Both the position numbers and the translations under genes were made by a program. Positions 1 through 11,797 of a stretch of 64,000 nt of DNA are shown here, in pieces. Origin of the DNA: Thysanoteuthis rhombus (lineage: Eukaryota > Mollusca > Cephalopoda > Oegopsida > Thysanoteuthidae); assembly GCA_963457665.1 (NCBI GenBank), contig OY735231.1, positions 38,907,406 to 38,971,405 of the forward strand, in the 5' to 3' direction. Under the pieces are notes generated by a model. It was not told where the DNA came from and did no database searches. It worked only from the letters and a program-made list of their open reading frames with translations. Each line of letters starts with the position of its first letter. Positions within the stretch are counted from its first letter, which is position 1.

Positions 1-241
1 TTGCTCCTTAAAAGGTTTGACTACAAGACTACTCAGAGGACTGGAGACTTGAAATTTCCATAAGCCCAAAATGGTGCCTTCCTCCAATGGAATCACCGAC
101 TTGAACTATTACATTGTTAGTTAACTGGAGATACCATCTTTGTACGTTTCCTAAATGGAAATGGAAAGGGGGGGGGTCTAGAGCCACTTTAGCTTTCTTT
201 TAGGTATACCAAGATTTAATGTGGATGTTTTGTTTACTTAC
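1..241 (-). other. Start of tetraspanin intron 3
   Basis: Sequence downstream of the exon 3 donor on the minus strand. It contains a short G run at 169-177 and no recognisable exon. The next tetraspanin exon is outside the window. Confidence 0.7.
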
Positions 242-427
242 CTTTTGTTGGATGCTGTCAATGAAATTCTGTTGGTCAAGATCTTCTCTGTAAGACATGA
301 TGGCTTTTTTGAAAAAAGCTTCTGACATGTTGAGTTCTGTGAGAAGTTCAGGTTTGGAATAAGACACAAAGAAGAGGACTGAAAGGGCCACTTCACCAAT
401 GAGAACCAGCATCAAACTGATTTTGTA
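242..427 (-). CDS. Tetraspanin (TspanC8, Tspan33-like), coding exon 3
   Basis: Exon of 186 bp (62 codons, residues 92-153), phase 0 at both ends. The acceptor CTTGCAG|TACAAA follows a long pyrimidine tract, and the donor is AAAAG|GTAAGT. It encodes TM3 (about residues 92-114) and the first part of the large extracellular loop EC2. The segment AIMSYREDLDQQNFIDSIQ strongly resembles the start of EC2 in Tspan33, where A-I-x-x-Y-R-D-D-L-D-x-Q-N is followed by the CCG motif. That CCG motif, the rest of EC2 and TM4 should be on the next exon, below coordinate 1. One N-glycosylation sequon (NMS, residue 124) is in EC2. With exons 1 and 2 this gives about 55% of a normal-length protein. No frameshift or stop is seen. 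Confidence 0.9.
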
Positions 428-710
428 CTGCAAGAAGGAAGGAGAAAAAAAAGACAATGGTTAGGTCCTTTTTATATACATTCAGAACAAGTACTGCTCC
501 CCAGGACACAAAGGGGAGGCAGCAATCAACAAAAAGCATACGCCTACAGTGCCATTGTCAGGAAGAATAATTGCACATGGATCCAACCGAGAATTAGATC
601 ACTTCATTTTTACCCCATTGTCCAACCTTCGACTAAAGGTCATTGAAATTCTTAGAGAACTTTTGGAGATATGCTGACAAGTCATGGGTGTATACATCAA
701 TGTATGGAAG

Positions 711-737
711 GAAAAAAAAAAAAAAAAAAAAAAAAAA
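711..737 (+). repeat. Poly-A tract
   Basis: An almost uninterrupted A run, one of many in the window. Such runs may be SINE or LINE tails or plain slippage; no element is recognisable next to this one. Confidence 0.8.
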
Positions 738-1734
738 TCAAAAAATAATTCATGGATCTCCTATTCCTTCCTACAAAATTCAATGAGTGTTCTTGGAGAT
801 ATCTTGAGGAAAGACAGACACAACCAAATACATATACCTATTCTGATTCACTGGGATATGTAGCGATAAGTCAACATGACATTTGGTAGAGATAAGTTTA
901 GAACTCTATGAAGTTACACATGAAGTGTCCTTTTATAAAAGTAAAATAAAGAATGATATAAACAACAAATTAAAAAAAAAAAAAAACTTAGTCAGCTGAG
1001 AGGTGAGGGACCTTACACTATTCATTTCATGAGGGACCCATTTTCCAAACTATCTAACCTTTCCTATTGCCTTGAAATGACTTAATATGATCACTGTTAA
1101 AGTCCTTAAGTATCTAGAAGGTGTTTGAATCATTGTTCAGTTTGTAGGTTGATGGCCACTACTGTTGATAATTCCTCAAGAACAGGGTTTGGCTTCCCTA
1201 GAAGTTAAATATCCATATTCCCAGACAACATATCACACCAATGCTAAACAGGTGACCTTATCAGCATATTGAACCACATTATGTTTTAATTTGAAATTGT
1301 ACTTGGGTAGATACCATTGGCGTTAAGGGCTCAAAAACATCCAACAACAACAAATAATATCTTTATTTACATCGAATCAGCAAAAACGTTAGTAAATATT
1401 TCCTCTTAAGATTATCATCTATGATGTGAAAAAGTGACTTCTCATGTGTAAAAAAGGTTAAAACATCTGTCTCCCGAGACATCTCTCAATGGAGTATGAT
1501 AGCCCTTTCTGTTTTTGCATGTGTCAGCTTAGTGATCCTTGCAAGTCCCACACCTGGTTGAGATCAGGACTTTATACCAACTACAAATTTTCATGACCAC
1601 CCCTTTGGCAGGATGTAAGTCCACTGAATGGATACCTCTACCCTAATCACACATCTTAGAGGGTACTCAATTAGCTACAGAGTGCACAGGGAAATTTGTC
1701 CAAATTATGAATTTTCCACACTTTTTGCTAATAT

Positions 1735-1800
1735 TGGGAATCCAACCCAGGACTTTCAGCATGTGAGGCAGATGTGCTAACCAGTATATTATCCGCGTGG
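1735..1800 (-). mobile_element. tRNA-derived SINE head or tRNA-Val(CAC)-like pseudogene
   Basis: Read on the minus strand this resembles a tRNA. A box A-like TACTGGTTAGCAC (1786-1774) is followed by an anticodon-loop-like CTCACAT, as in tRNA-Val(CAC), and a box B-like GGGTTGGATTCCC (1748-1736). The acceptor stem does not close well, so this is not a working tRNA gene. A SINE body to its left (toward about 1440) is possible but its end is unclear. Confidence 0.55.
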
Positions 1801-2705
1801 GCACATTTCATGTGCCACAATGTTTTATTCCTCTGTTTTTCCGAGGATGGTTGGTTGGGGCATTAGATGAAAGGTTAGAATTGAAGCAAAGACACTAATC
1901 TGAATAAGTCATGGGAAAAAAGAAACTTTTTGAAGGGTAGGAAAAACAGAAAATGTCAATGTTATACTGTTTTCTAAAGGTTTCCAGGCTACAAATGTTA
2001 ATTAATTGGCCTCTTACTAACGCGAGGTAAGAGATATCACTAATTAATAAAAGTAATACTAAACCATCGCACTCGGCAATATTTACAGTAGCCATTTTAA
2101 ATCATGTACTTGGATCGACATTCCCAAGGTTGGTTTAACCTTTCCAAGACTGACCCATCAAGATGCTTAATGTCTGAATTAAAATGTCCCAGACTAAAGT
2201 GATTACAATCTGAATCACCGATAAACTAGATGAAAAAAAAAACAACCAAAGGAACAGGCTGGCTTCTGAAGGAGTTACTCGACCACTGACCATCTTCATT
2301 CAGTGAATCAGCTAAAAGACGAAGTAGCAGAATACATATTACCCACAATAGCATTTATCAACTTCATTGAGGCCTCTAACTCAGTGTGGACCCCGAAGCA
2401 TCATACAGGAAATTCATATAACACTGAGTAAACCTTGTATATGTTGAGTTTTACAACATATCTACCAACTCAGCAATTCCTTTATTAAGCTATATGAAGA
2501 CAGATTCCTTTCGGGTTGAAAAAAGGGTACATCCAGGCAACACCAACTCCCCTTAACTCTTCACAACTTGCCTTTAAATGATCTTCCTAAGTTCAGATTG
2601 GATGAATAAAGGAATCAGAATTGATGGTTGATACCTAAGCAACATAAGATTTATTAATGACATCATCCTTTTTGCTGAGTAGACTTCTCAAAGATCTACA
2701 GGAGA

Positions 2706-2727
2706 TTATATATTATATATATAATAT

Positions 2728-2772
<45 letters not shown>

Positions 2773-3367
2773 GTATAATATATAATATAATATATAATAT
2801 ATATATATATATATATAATATGTATAATATATATATATAATATATATATATATATAATATAATATATATATATAATATAATATATATATATAATATATAT
2901 AATATAATATAATATATATATATAATATAATATATATATATAATATAATATATATATATAATATATATAATATAATATAATATATATATATAATATAATA
3001 TATATATATAATATATATAATATAATATAATATATATATATAATATAATATATATATATAATATATATAATATAATATAATATATATATATCATATAATA
3101 TATATATATAATATATATAATATAATATAATATATATATATAATATAATATATATATATAATATATATAATATAATATAATATATATATATAATATAATA
3201 TATATATATAATATATATAATATAATATAATATATATATATATAATATAATATATATATATAATATATATAATATAATATAATATATATATATAATATAA
3301 TATATATATATAATATATATAATATAATATAATATATATATATAATATAATATATATATATAATATA

Positions 3368-3454
<87 letters not shown>

Positions 3455-3468
3455 TATATAATATATAT
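2706..3468. repeat. TA island with 50-bp higher-order period
   Basis: About 760 bp made almost only of TA and TAA steps. The block is not a plain (TA)n. TAATATAATA landmarks recur every 50 bp (2941, 2991, 3041, 3091, 3141), so a composite unit has been tandemly duplicated about ten times. Pure (TA)n occupies about 2738-2767 and 3372-3447. Long open frames across it (Ile/Tyr-rich) are artefacts of the repeat. Confidence 0.92.
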
Positions 3469-3887
3469 CTCCCAGCAGTCATAGAAACCTCAGAATATAT
3501 TCCCGTAGTCTTGAAAGAGTTAAAATTTTTTAATTAAACCGTTTAAAAAACTTAATAAGTGTTTTTTTTTTCTTTCCCTAGAAAAGTGTGGATTACCTTA
3601 TTTCTTTGTGCATAGCAAAATATTTTGTACTCAAATCTGCGCAAAAATATGAAGGGTGTGTTGTGCCATGATTGAACGTAGGTGGACAATCATTTTATAC
3701 GCTGCCAAAATTAAGCCCATTATCGGAATAGATAAACAAATGAGACTGCCAACCTGTAGAATTTAATCAAGTAACAGTGTTTAACAAAAGACTACAATCT
3801 TATAACTATTCTGTATCTAGTACTTGAATTACACAAGAATCATATTATACACCAAGGAATACGTAATATATTTTTATATGTACTTAC

Positions 3888-4076
3888 TGTTTGTATGAAA
3901 CAAGTGTTCTCTCTGAGAGAACCCATGCAACCAAAAAAAGCTACAAAGACGACAATGGCTCCGGCCAAGCAGATTAGTGAAACTGGATCCAAGAAGAACT
4001 CCATCCAATTCTTGACCACTTTGTTTTTCTCGATGAGTAGCCATGATGACAATGCAATAAATAAGGCTCCAAATAC
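3888..4076 (-). CDS. Tetraspanin (TspanC8, Tspan33-like), coding exon 2
   Basis: Exon of 189 bp (63 codons, residues 29-91), phase 0 at both ends. The acceptor is TTTTCCAG|GTATTT and the donor is ACA|GTAAGT. It completes TM1, then encodes a short EC1 (WLLIEKNKVVKNWMEFF), TM2 (about residues 59-78) and the conserved intracellular loop GCMGSLRENTC. That loop closely matches the family signature G-C-x-G-x-x-R-E-N, with the juxtamembrane cysteine (residue 78) that is commonly palmitoylated. SLREN followed by C-x-x-Q-T is typical of the Tspan5/14/17/33 group. Residue conservation and clean splice sites argue for a live gene. The same exon read from nearby ATGs gives two overlapping spurious reading frames, which are not separate genes. 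Confidence 0.92.
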
Positions 4077-5161
4077 CTGGAAAATAGAGAGACAACATTA
4101 GAATGGAAATATTTTGACATCTTCGTTAACTTTAGTCTACAAAAAGTGATTCACAAATAATAGGCCCTTGGCTCCCCACACAGGAATTTTAAAAGGGAGA
4201 GGATTTTCAGTCGGAATAATGTAGAAAATCATACATCAACTGCCTTTAAACATCTGTTGTTGAACACAGATTTTTTCTTGGGGATTGACTAGACCTCTCT
4301 ACCACAGCATCAATATCTCTGGAAATTGTCTAAGTTGTCTGAACAAACTAAGCATAGAAATTACCGTATTTCCTGGTGTTGAAGATGACCCCTCGCCCCC
4401 AAAAAAAGAGTCTTAAAAATTTACACCATGTCCTAAAGGCTGAAGGTTATTTTTTCTATAATTCTTTTTAATATTTTTTTTTCTCTTTTTTTTCAAATCA
4501 AAATAGGGGTGTGACCTTGAAATAGGAGTATCCTTAATGCCAGGAAATACAGTAGTAGCAACGATGGTAGTTTCCAATACTTGGATTTTCTTTATAATGA
4601 ACAGAATTTGGGAATATAATAATCAGTAAGATAATAAAAATTAGTTCCAATGTCTCAGAAGTTTTATTTTGGCTGTTTTAGTTTCAAGAAATGTTGACCA
4701 AATTGTTCGATTTGGATGATAAATATTCCTTAATCAACAAAATTCAAATTCTATCACACAGATTTTTTTAATCTTGAAAGGATACGCAGTATGAATCATT
4801 GACATAATATCCTATTTCAACATTTCCTGCTGAAATTCCAAGGCCTATCCTTCCACATCAATCAGATTTCCTGTAATATTGTAGACATAGAGGCAAGGAG
4901 GATGTGACACATTAAAACTATTTCTGAATGAAACAGACACTTATCTTCAGATGAGGAGTAAAGTGACAATGGAATATTTCGCACAAATGAATGACACGAG
5001 TCAAGGACACAGATCGAACACTGGGATTTGAAGGATAACACTATTAAAACCATTATTAATCATCTTGATTAGAATTTCTTTTCAGCCTAAACTTTTTGTT
5101 ACTTTTAATCACAACTTACCAAGGCCATCAATCTACAGTGTAGATTGAAAATTAAAGGCAA

Positions 5162-5222
5162 GACTTGAACTCACATCACTGCTAATGTACACCACTGCTC
5201 TACTAACTGAGCTACTACAGCT
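5162..5222 (-). mobile_element. tRNA-derived SINE head
   Basis: On the minus strand, box A TAGTAGCTCAGTTAG (5217-5203) and box B GTGAGTTCAAGTC (5174-5162) sit about 30 bp apart, as in RNA polymerase III promoters of tRNA-derived SINEs. The body and tail are not clearly delimited. Confidence 0.6.
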
Positions 5223-5285
5223 GTTTGCTCACAGCCATAGGCCGATGGTCTGAGTGACTAAAAATCAATCAGACTGAAAAATAAG

Positions 5286-5392
5286 GATAGGTCTGATTGC
5301 TCAATAGAAAATCATCACAAGACCAACATTATCTGGCAGCATTCAGTATTGGGGGCGATCAATTATGAAAAAGAGAAAGGAGTAAAATGGGT
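5286..5392 (+). mobile_element. Dispersed ~400-bp repeat family A, 5' fragment
   Basis: Shares the pattern GGTCTGGTTAGTCACTCAAT, then AGAAACYGTCAC, then a GATCAATTA motif with the other family A copies in this window. It breaks off where the 46-bp minisatellite begins. Confidence 0.55.
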
Positions 5393-5394
5393 TT

Positions 5395-5788
5395 TCTCTT
5401 CAGCTTCTAAGCCCCAGGAGCAAAACCCATTTTACTCCTTTCTCTTCAGCTTCTAAGCCCCAGGAGCAAAACCCATTTTACTCCTTTCTCTTCAGCTTCT
5501 AAGCCCCAGGAGCAAAACCCATTTTACTCCTTTCTCTTCAGCTTCTAAGCCCCAGGAGCAAAACCCATTTTACTCCTTTCTCTTCAGCTTCTAAGCCCCA
5601 GGAGCAAAACCCATTTTACTCCTTTTTCTTCAGCTTCTAAGCCCCAGGAGCAAAACCCATTTTACTCCTTTCTCTTCAGCTTCTAAGCCCCAGGAGCAAA
5701 ACCCATTTTACTCCTTTCTCTTCAGCTTCTAAGCCCCAGGAGCAAAACCCATTTTACTCCTTTCTCTTCAGCTTCTAAGCCCCAGGAG
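5395..5788. repeat. 46-bp minisatellite, 8 full units plus a partial
   Basis: A partial unit (5395-5420) and eight full 46-bp units (5421-5788) are nearly identical; one differs by a single T in a pyrimidine stretch. Each unit contains ACCCATTTTACTCC, CTCTTCAGCTTCTAAG and CCCCAGGAG. Immediately upstream (about 5374-5394) is an inverted copy of the ACCCATTTTACTCCTTTC segment. There is no ORF through it and no spacer/repeat alternation, so it is not a CRISPR array. Confidence 0.95.
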
Positions 5789-6114
5789 CAACTTGTTTGT
5801 CAGCAAATAATAACACACCAGTTCTTATTTATTGCATACTACATTTCCATAGACACAACACAGCTGTTACAGGACACATTCCATCCAGTTACAACATGTT
5901 TTATTGATATTGATAATTTAGTACAGGCTATAACAACAAATGATAAACTGCCTGAAAAGAATTCATTTCTTGCAAAGGTTTTTAACTGCCAAGTGACTAA
6001 ACCCATGGTAATTTAATTAAAAAAGAAATAAATATCTTCAAATATTGTCACTCTATTTCATGTAAGAAAAAAAAGAAAAAAATGTAATTAAACAGATCTG
6101 GAGAGACAACTATT

Positions 6115-6559
6115 ATAAACAGGTCTGGTTAGTCACTCAATAGAAACTGTCATCTGACCAACTTCCTTTAGCACCATGCTGTGTTCACAGTGATCAATTA
6201 AAAAAAATAATTAAAAAAAAAAAGAGATGATGAATGAATAAGCTACTAACCTAACCTTTTGATAGGCAATGCATTTTACAAAAAAAAAACAAAAAAAAAA
6301 CAAACGAGTATAAATGCCGCCAGACACAAACTAAGGGATCAATTTAGTACAAAATTACATTGCAAATTAAACATACCACTAAAAAACTGTTTAGGGGAAC
6401 AATTTTCAAAAAACAAAAAGGCTGTTTATGACAGACATAAGTAAATGTTCAGATTTTCAACATTCTAGCTCCATTGGTAAGGGACAGTGCATGTGATACG
6501 TGCATAGCCAGCAAGAACTACTTGAAAACTAAAACCTATTTTGACTGTTTCTAATAGTC
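6115..6559 (+). mobile_element. Dispersed repeat family A, near full-length copy
   Basis: Begins with TCTGGTTAGTCACTCAATAG and ends with GACTGTTTCTAATAGTCACT. It contains the internal landmarks GGGATCAATTTAG, CTAGCTCCATTGG and CATAGCCAGC. Near both ends the motif TAGAAACTGTCA occurs in opposite orientation. No protein is encoded. Whether this is a SINE or a non-autonomous DNA element is not settled. Confidence 0.6.
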
Positions 6560-6622
6560 ACTCAATTCTATGTAGAAAAAAAAAGCATTGAAAATCTACA
6601 TACAGGTTTATATCATTCAAAA

Positions 6623-6623
<1 letters not shown>

Positions 6624-6679
<56 letters not shown>
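6624..6679. repeat. (TA)n microsatellite
   Basis: About 28 uninterrupted TA units directly downstream of a family A copy. Confidence 0.95.
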
Positions 6680-6682
<3 letters not shown>

Positions 6683-7246
6683 ATCTAACAAGTGTTACCA
6701 GTGGTTTTTCACAGCAAAATACAGTGGTTCTCCAATGATCAACAAAGTTGAGCAAAGCCTGGTCAGTACATAGACGTGTAGTCCAGTTGATGTAAGATGA
6801 TGTGAATAGCCTCCCATGGTGATCCTGTTAATCCCCCCTATGAGGAAACCAAACTCTACACAAAGGTGCCTCAACCTCAACACTCTGACAGGCTTAGCAG
6901 CGAGCAACAAGAAATGAATGAAGTGGCCTGTTGGGTTATAGAAATAATTATGATAATCTGATACAATAACAAATATAGTTCTACTTGATAGGGATGCCAG
7001 ACAGCCTGGCTTAGGAGCACACTCTCCTTTTTGAAGTCAGACTGAAAAATTATTCAAATTTCCAACTGCAACTACAGTTGTTATAACTGGTAACATTTTC
7101 ATGAACTATTTATGTATCACACATTGTCAAATGTCAACATTACTGATAAGCCTTAGTGTAGAGTCACATCATCGTGTCAACAAGAGAGCGAGGGTCAGTC
7201 AGTTTGCCAAAAGCCTATTTCATTAGGGAAACATTTGTGAAATTTT

Positions 7247-7496
7247 ACAAAAATTACAACAGATTTGCATTATTACAAAAATTACAACAGATTTGCATTA
7301 TTACAAAAATTACAACAGATTTGCATTATTACATAAATTACAACAGATTTGCATTATTACATAAATTACAACAGATTTGCATTATTACATAAATTACAAC
7401 AGATTTGCATTATTACATAAATTACAACAGATTTGCATTATTACATAAATTACAACAGATTTGCATTATTACATAAATTACAACAGATTTGCATTA
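7247..7496. repeat. 28-bp minisatellite with octamer motif, about 9 units
   Basis: Nine copies of a 28-bp unit with core ACAACAGATTTGCATTATTA. The first three units carry ACAAAAATT and the later ones ACATAAATT, so the array grew from two variants. Each unit contains ATTTGCAT, the reverse complement of the POU-domain octamer ATGCAAAT. A 72-residue open frame through it is only repeat translation. Confidence 0.95.
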
Positions 7497-7681
7497 AAGT
7501 GATACTTGACTAATCAACAATTCAACAAGTAATTTGTATATTTTATACAAAACTTTTATATAGTTACAAGTCATCATGAACAACATGTCTAAGGGAGTAC
7601 GTCTGAGTCCTCCTTTTCAGATCAGAATATCCTTTTTGGAAGTGGAAATGCCTTCATAATACTTTTTGTGGACTCCCATGT

Positions 7682-7704
7682 GGTTGGGAACCCTGGGCTA
7701 GAGT
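7682..7704 (-). mobile_element. hAT-like terminal inverted repeat (solo end)
   Basis: On the minus strand reads CTCTAGCCCAGGGTTCCCAACC. CAGGGTTCCCAACC is typical of hAT transposon termini, and CTCTAG-like flanks match the known hAT target consensus. No partner end was found nearby. Confidence 0.4.
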
Positions 7705-8415
7705 GTTTTTTTTTTGTTGTTGTTATTTAGAGAAGGCCACCCTAATGATACACCATAACATTTGACCAAGTGTCAAAAAATTCAATTTTTTTTTTTATAT
7801 ATTATAAAATCAAACCATTTTTTATGCCTGTCAAAAAGCATTAGAAAAAAAAAAAAAAAAAAAATCACATAAAATGATGCTTTGTTCTGGCCATAATTAC
7901 CAACCTAAACAGGAAAGGGTCAGCAGAAATTCTAAACCCGATTTGTAAAGAGTTAAAAGTGAATCAGAACAAAAGGAAGTAGCCACTTTTCCGTCCTTAA
8001 TTTACTTCCTCTCCGAGTAGAAGTAACAATGAAAAACAAAAAAATACAGAAAACAAAAGCTTCTTGTTATTTCATACATCTCTCATGTTAGTACATGTAT
8101 TCACAGACGGCTTCTGAGTAGAGACAAGATATGAACAAGAAATCTGGTTGGTGGGATTTTGCCAAGGAAGTGTTGGCTGTTTTTACTATTATTAGAAAGA
8201 CATACACACATAATCAAGATAACAGGTTTACAAGCAAGAAAAACAACTCATTAGTCAACGTTTCATCTTGAAAGCAATTGGAAACCATCAGATATCAAAA
8301 GTAGAAAAACTGAGAAAAGGTCATTGTGTACAAGATAAGAGATGAAATTTTCTTGGAGTAGAAGCAAATGAAAAGTCAAAAAAAAAAAAAAAAGTAGAAG
8401 CACTCAATCTATCTC

Positions 8416-8417
<2 letters not shown>

Positions 8418-8453
<36 letters not shown>
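8418..8453. repeat. (TA)n microsatellite
   Basis: Uninterrupted TA repeat of about 18 units. Confidence 0.95.
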
Positions 8454-8455
<2 letters not shown>

Positions 8456-10089
8456 CCTGGTGGTATTGCAAAATATTGCTTCATTGCCCTGGCTTTGTGA
8501 TAATGTTTCAGCCTTGAAACCACGTCTGACCCATGCCCATCATTTGATAATGGTTTTGTTAGTGTTACAGCTGGTTTTGAACAACATGTGCATGAAAATA
8601 TAACATACACATACTTTCCTTAATACCAATAATGATTAAGTAAACGCATTATGTGCAAGATGGTCAAGAGTGACAAGGGGGGTAACAGCTTTCAGCGGCT
8701 ACTTCCTGGGCATATAATTATAAAAGAGTGATTTTTTTTTCCAAGTGTACACCCACCCACTCTTTTCCATCAATCTTGCCAGTAAAATGAGCTGGATCAC
8801 AGGAGTTGCCTGACCACAGATTGCCAGATTACTGAGGTACTACCCAAAAGTAATTGCCAGATGATAAGACTATCTATTGGGGAAAAAAAAGGAAAATCAA
8901 ATATAGTGCTGTGACTCATGTGCAGCAATTATGCGAGGCAAAGTACCATAGGTTAATGATCGAAGTCGTACCAGATTACCTTTTTATATCATAAGAAACA
9001 CATTTGAACAAAAAGAGGAAACCAATTCTCTTATCCGATTTAAGTCGTAGAGATGAACAAAGAATTTGTTTTGAGTGGGGGCAGGGGTCAAAGATAAAAC
9101 TAAGGAAGGAAAAAGAGATAAATGAAAATGAAATTTCCGAGTTTTATTGCCATATATATTTGCTGATAAAATTAACAGTTGCTTCCTTGGATGTAGTCTG
9201 TTTTGAAAGCACCCAGCCACTTTTGATATCACCAGAACGAGTTGTATGGCCTTGTAACTTGGCAACCAATCAGAGAAGACCTTATCGCACATGTGTGAAT
9301 AGAGACTCTCCCATAGGGTTTCTCAGTCAGCAGTGATTGACCACTGATTGACCTTGTGAATGTCTTATTCACCATGACTGAGTGAGTCATTCTTCACAGC
9401 TCCAGCATGATTTTTGGAAAAACAGAGCATTACCTAGGTCTGTAAGCTGAATACAATCAAGATTTGACTCTCAGGAACTTTTGACCTTTCCAAAGAAATT
9501 TCACACTGAACAAGATTAAGAACAACAAGGAAGCTGATGGTCATTTCAAAAGAAAACTTTGCAAGCTGCACAAAAAAGTGAAGGAATGCTGATATAATGC
9601 ATGAGGTTCAAGGGAAGTAATTTGAAGGGAACCAGGTTGCTGTTGCCCTAGGTAGGTTATTTTTTGCTAATCTCAAATGTCTGGATCCTTTCTGGATTGA
9701 CCTTGTATATAAGAAAGAAAAAAAAAAATTTCCAATTACATCTTCTGTTGCAGCACAAGTTAATGAAAGAAAAGCCGAAAGGAGACAGAAGAAAAAAAAA
9801 AAAAATGCACAGATGTACAAGCTAGCTTGTTACTGACCAAGATCCGCAAGACACTCATTTTGTAAAAGTGATTATCATTAGGAATCAACATAACATTGGG
9901 ATCTTGTGGAAATTCCTAATCAACTCTCAGATCTGACAACAGAAGATGAATCAGCAGGAAAAAAATTCAGAACAAAATGCCAACATTAGAGAGCTCTACA
10001 TCAGATTCAATTTTATCCAGATTGCAAGTTCTTGAATTTTTTAGGCGTGCTCATGCATCCCTATAAGACTTTCTGGTCAGTTGCTATAT

Positions 10090-10315
10090 TATAAATATCA
10101 ATTTTCTCAGCAGTATCATGTTGGATTGATATGGAACTTGGTCCAAACTTTCAGATAAACAATACTCATCTTCCTACTACTACTATTACAAGTAGTAATG
10201 CAAAATATCAATTTTCCTGTTTGTATCATGTTACATAGATACGTGACTTAGTCCAGGACATCAGGTAAAGTATTCTCATTTTCTCACTACTACCACTGAT
10301 GGTGAATACATTGTT
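10090..10315. repeat. Diverged tandem duplication, ~110-bp unit
   Basis: Two copies about 111 bp apart share AATATCAATTTTC, ATCATGTT, GATAT/GATAC, ACTTGGTCCA/ACTTAGTCCA and CAGATAAA/CAGGTAAA. A third copy lies at about 14580-14700, so the unit is dispersed as well as tandem. Confidence 0.65.
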
Positions 10316-11144
10316 GAACTTGGAGTTCAGGTTTTAGATGAATGAATGCTGTCATACATCAAGAAGAGAAAATTAAACAAGGAAAACAAGAGGTTTGTGA
10401 GAATGGCTAAGGAATAGAGACAGATGGAATTCAAGATAGAAATTGACAAAAGAATTTCATCATATAAAGTTCTATTCAGATTTCTGTCCTAATCTGGGTT
10501 CATTCCTTGAACACGTTTCAGCCATTGTACCCAACGGCCATCTTCAGGTGATGAGTGGGTATATTTTCAATCATCGAGCTGGGAAGGACCTGCCTTGATC
10601 ACTCAGAACATACAAATTCGGTCTAATTTTGGGTGTGGTTAATTTTTGGTTCCAAACACAGTTGTTGATAGTAATTGGTGTCAAAAATCCGTAATTGTCT
10701 GGAGTTGATACCATGAGAGGGGAGGCTTTTGTTGTCAGTGGAATGTACATCAGACACCGGAATGCACATGTTCCAGGTGATTGCTGAGATGGGCCCTCCC
10801 CGTCTTGATGTTTGAAAATACACCTACAGAGAGCCAAAGGTTTCAACAGCTGAAACATTGAAAGATAAGAGCAAGAGTCTTGAAACTTTGAAAAATGATA
10901 TTCCCTCATCTAAAAAAATTTCAGTTGCTAGTCATTTTGCATGGATGCCCTTTGGAAGAGGCTAGGGTTAATTTGAATATTAATGAATTGACAAAATTAT
11001 AATGCAATCACGAAAGAGGACTAAAGAGACGGTTTTGTAAAGTGGAAGGGACAAACACAAAAGTGTATAAAGTCCTCTCCCTGAAGACCCCTAAGGTATC
11101 ATTGCTTTACGTAGGCTATTTTTTTTTTTTCCTCGATGATATCA

Positions 11145-11265
11145 AATGACTGTGATGCAATATTGTGTAAATGGATAACCTAGCCCCCAGGATGAACATA
11201 GCATGGATGACACTGATCAATAAAGGTTAATTCAAGGTGAGATCAATTTTGGCACGTTCGACCAG
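11145..11265 (+). repeat. Single unit of the ~140-bp family found in tandem at 53 kb
   Basis: Shares AATATTGTGTA, GGATGAACATAG, GACACTGA and TTCAAGGT(GA)GATCAATTTTGG with the four-unit tandem array at about 53040-53560. Confidence 0.55.
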
Positions 11266-11797
11266 TCTGAAGCATCGTGATCACTAACTTTGAGGAGCTG
11301 TTTGTTAGATTTCACAGTATGAGCTTTCAGTTTTGATTACTTTTCCCCTCGGGCAATGCCAAGTATCCCTGCTAGTACTACATATTACCCATGATTGGAG
11401 GAGATGAAAATTTGCTGCTCTATTCAGAGATGGTAGGTGGTTGAGGATTGATTTTATCAGGTTGCATCCATCCAGAGTGAAGCAAATTGAAGTATTTTTC
11501 CCCCTTTTACTCCTCAACCTACACATTCTTCTGAGGAGACAAGTCTCTGAAATCAAATGAACCAATCAGAGGGTTGGGGTTGGGGTTAGGGGTGGAGGCA
11601 AGGAAATATAAGACAATAGACAAATTAGGAAATGAGAGGGGATTCAGGAGAGGCACCAGCGATGTATTCACATGTGTGGGAGGGAATATACATCAGGTTA
11701 TACCGGAAAGAAATAGAGAAGAAAAAAAAAAAAAAAAAGTGGAAGAACTACTTGATATGGTTAACCTTGATGGAACAAAAAAAAAAAAAAAAAATGA

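Larger units (their letters stand above)
428..3887 (-). other. Tetraspanin intron 2
   Basis: About 3.46 kb between exons 2 and 3, with GT...AG ends on the minus strand. It holds poly-A tracts at about 711-737 and 971-986, a tRNA-like SINE head near 1735-1800 and the large TA island 2706-3468. I see no other gene in it. Confidence 0.85.

Noticed and set aside
1735-1800. Functional tRNA-Val gene
   Set aside because: The acceptor stem does not pair and box B is changed; treated as a SINE head or pseudogene.
2696-3482. Open frames of 132 and 258 codons on the minus strand
   Set aside because: They are translations of the TA/TAA repeat (only Ile, Tyr, Leu and Met in practice), not proteins.
3840-4101. 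Three overlapping ATG-initiated frames at tetraspanin exon 2
   Set aside because: Only the minus-strand frame bounded by splice sites is the exon; the other minus frame and the plus frame are shadows.
5395-5788. Possible CRISPR array
   Set aside because: Units are contiguous 46-bp copies without unique spacers, and the context is an animal intron.
9004-9336. 110-codon plus-strand frame with an overlapping minus-strand frame
   Set aside because: Neither resembles a known family; both are consistent with chance openness in this stretch.
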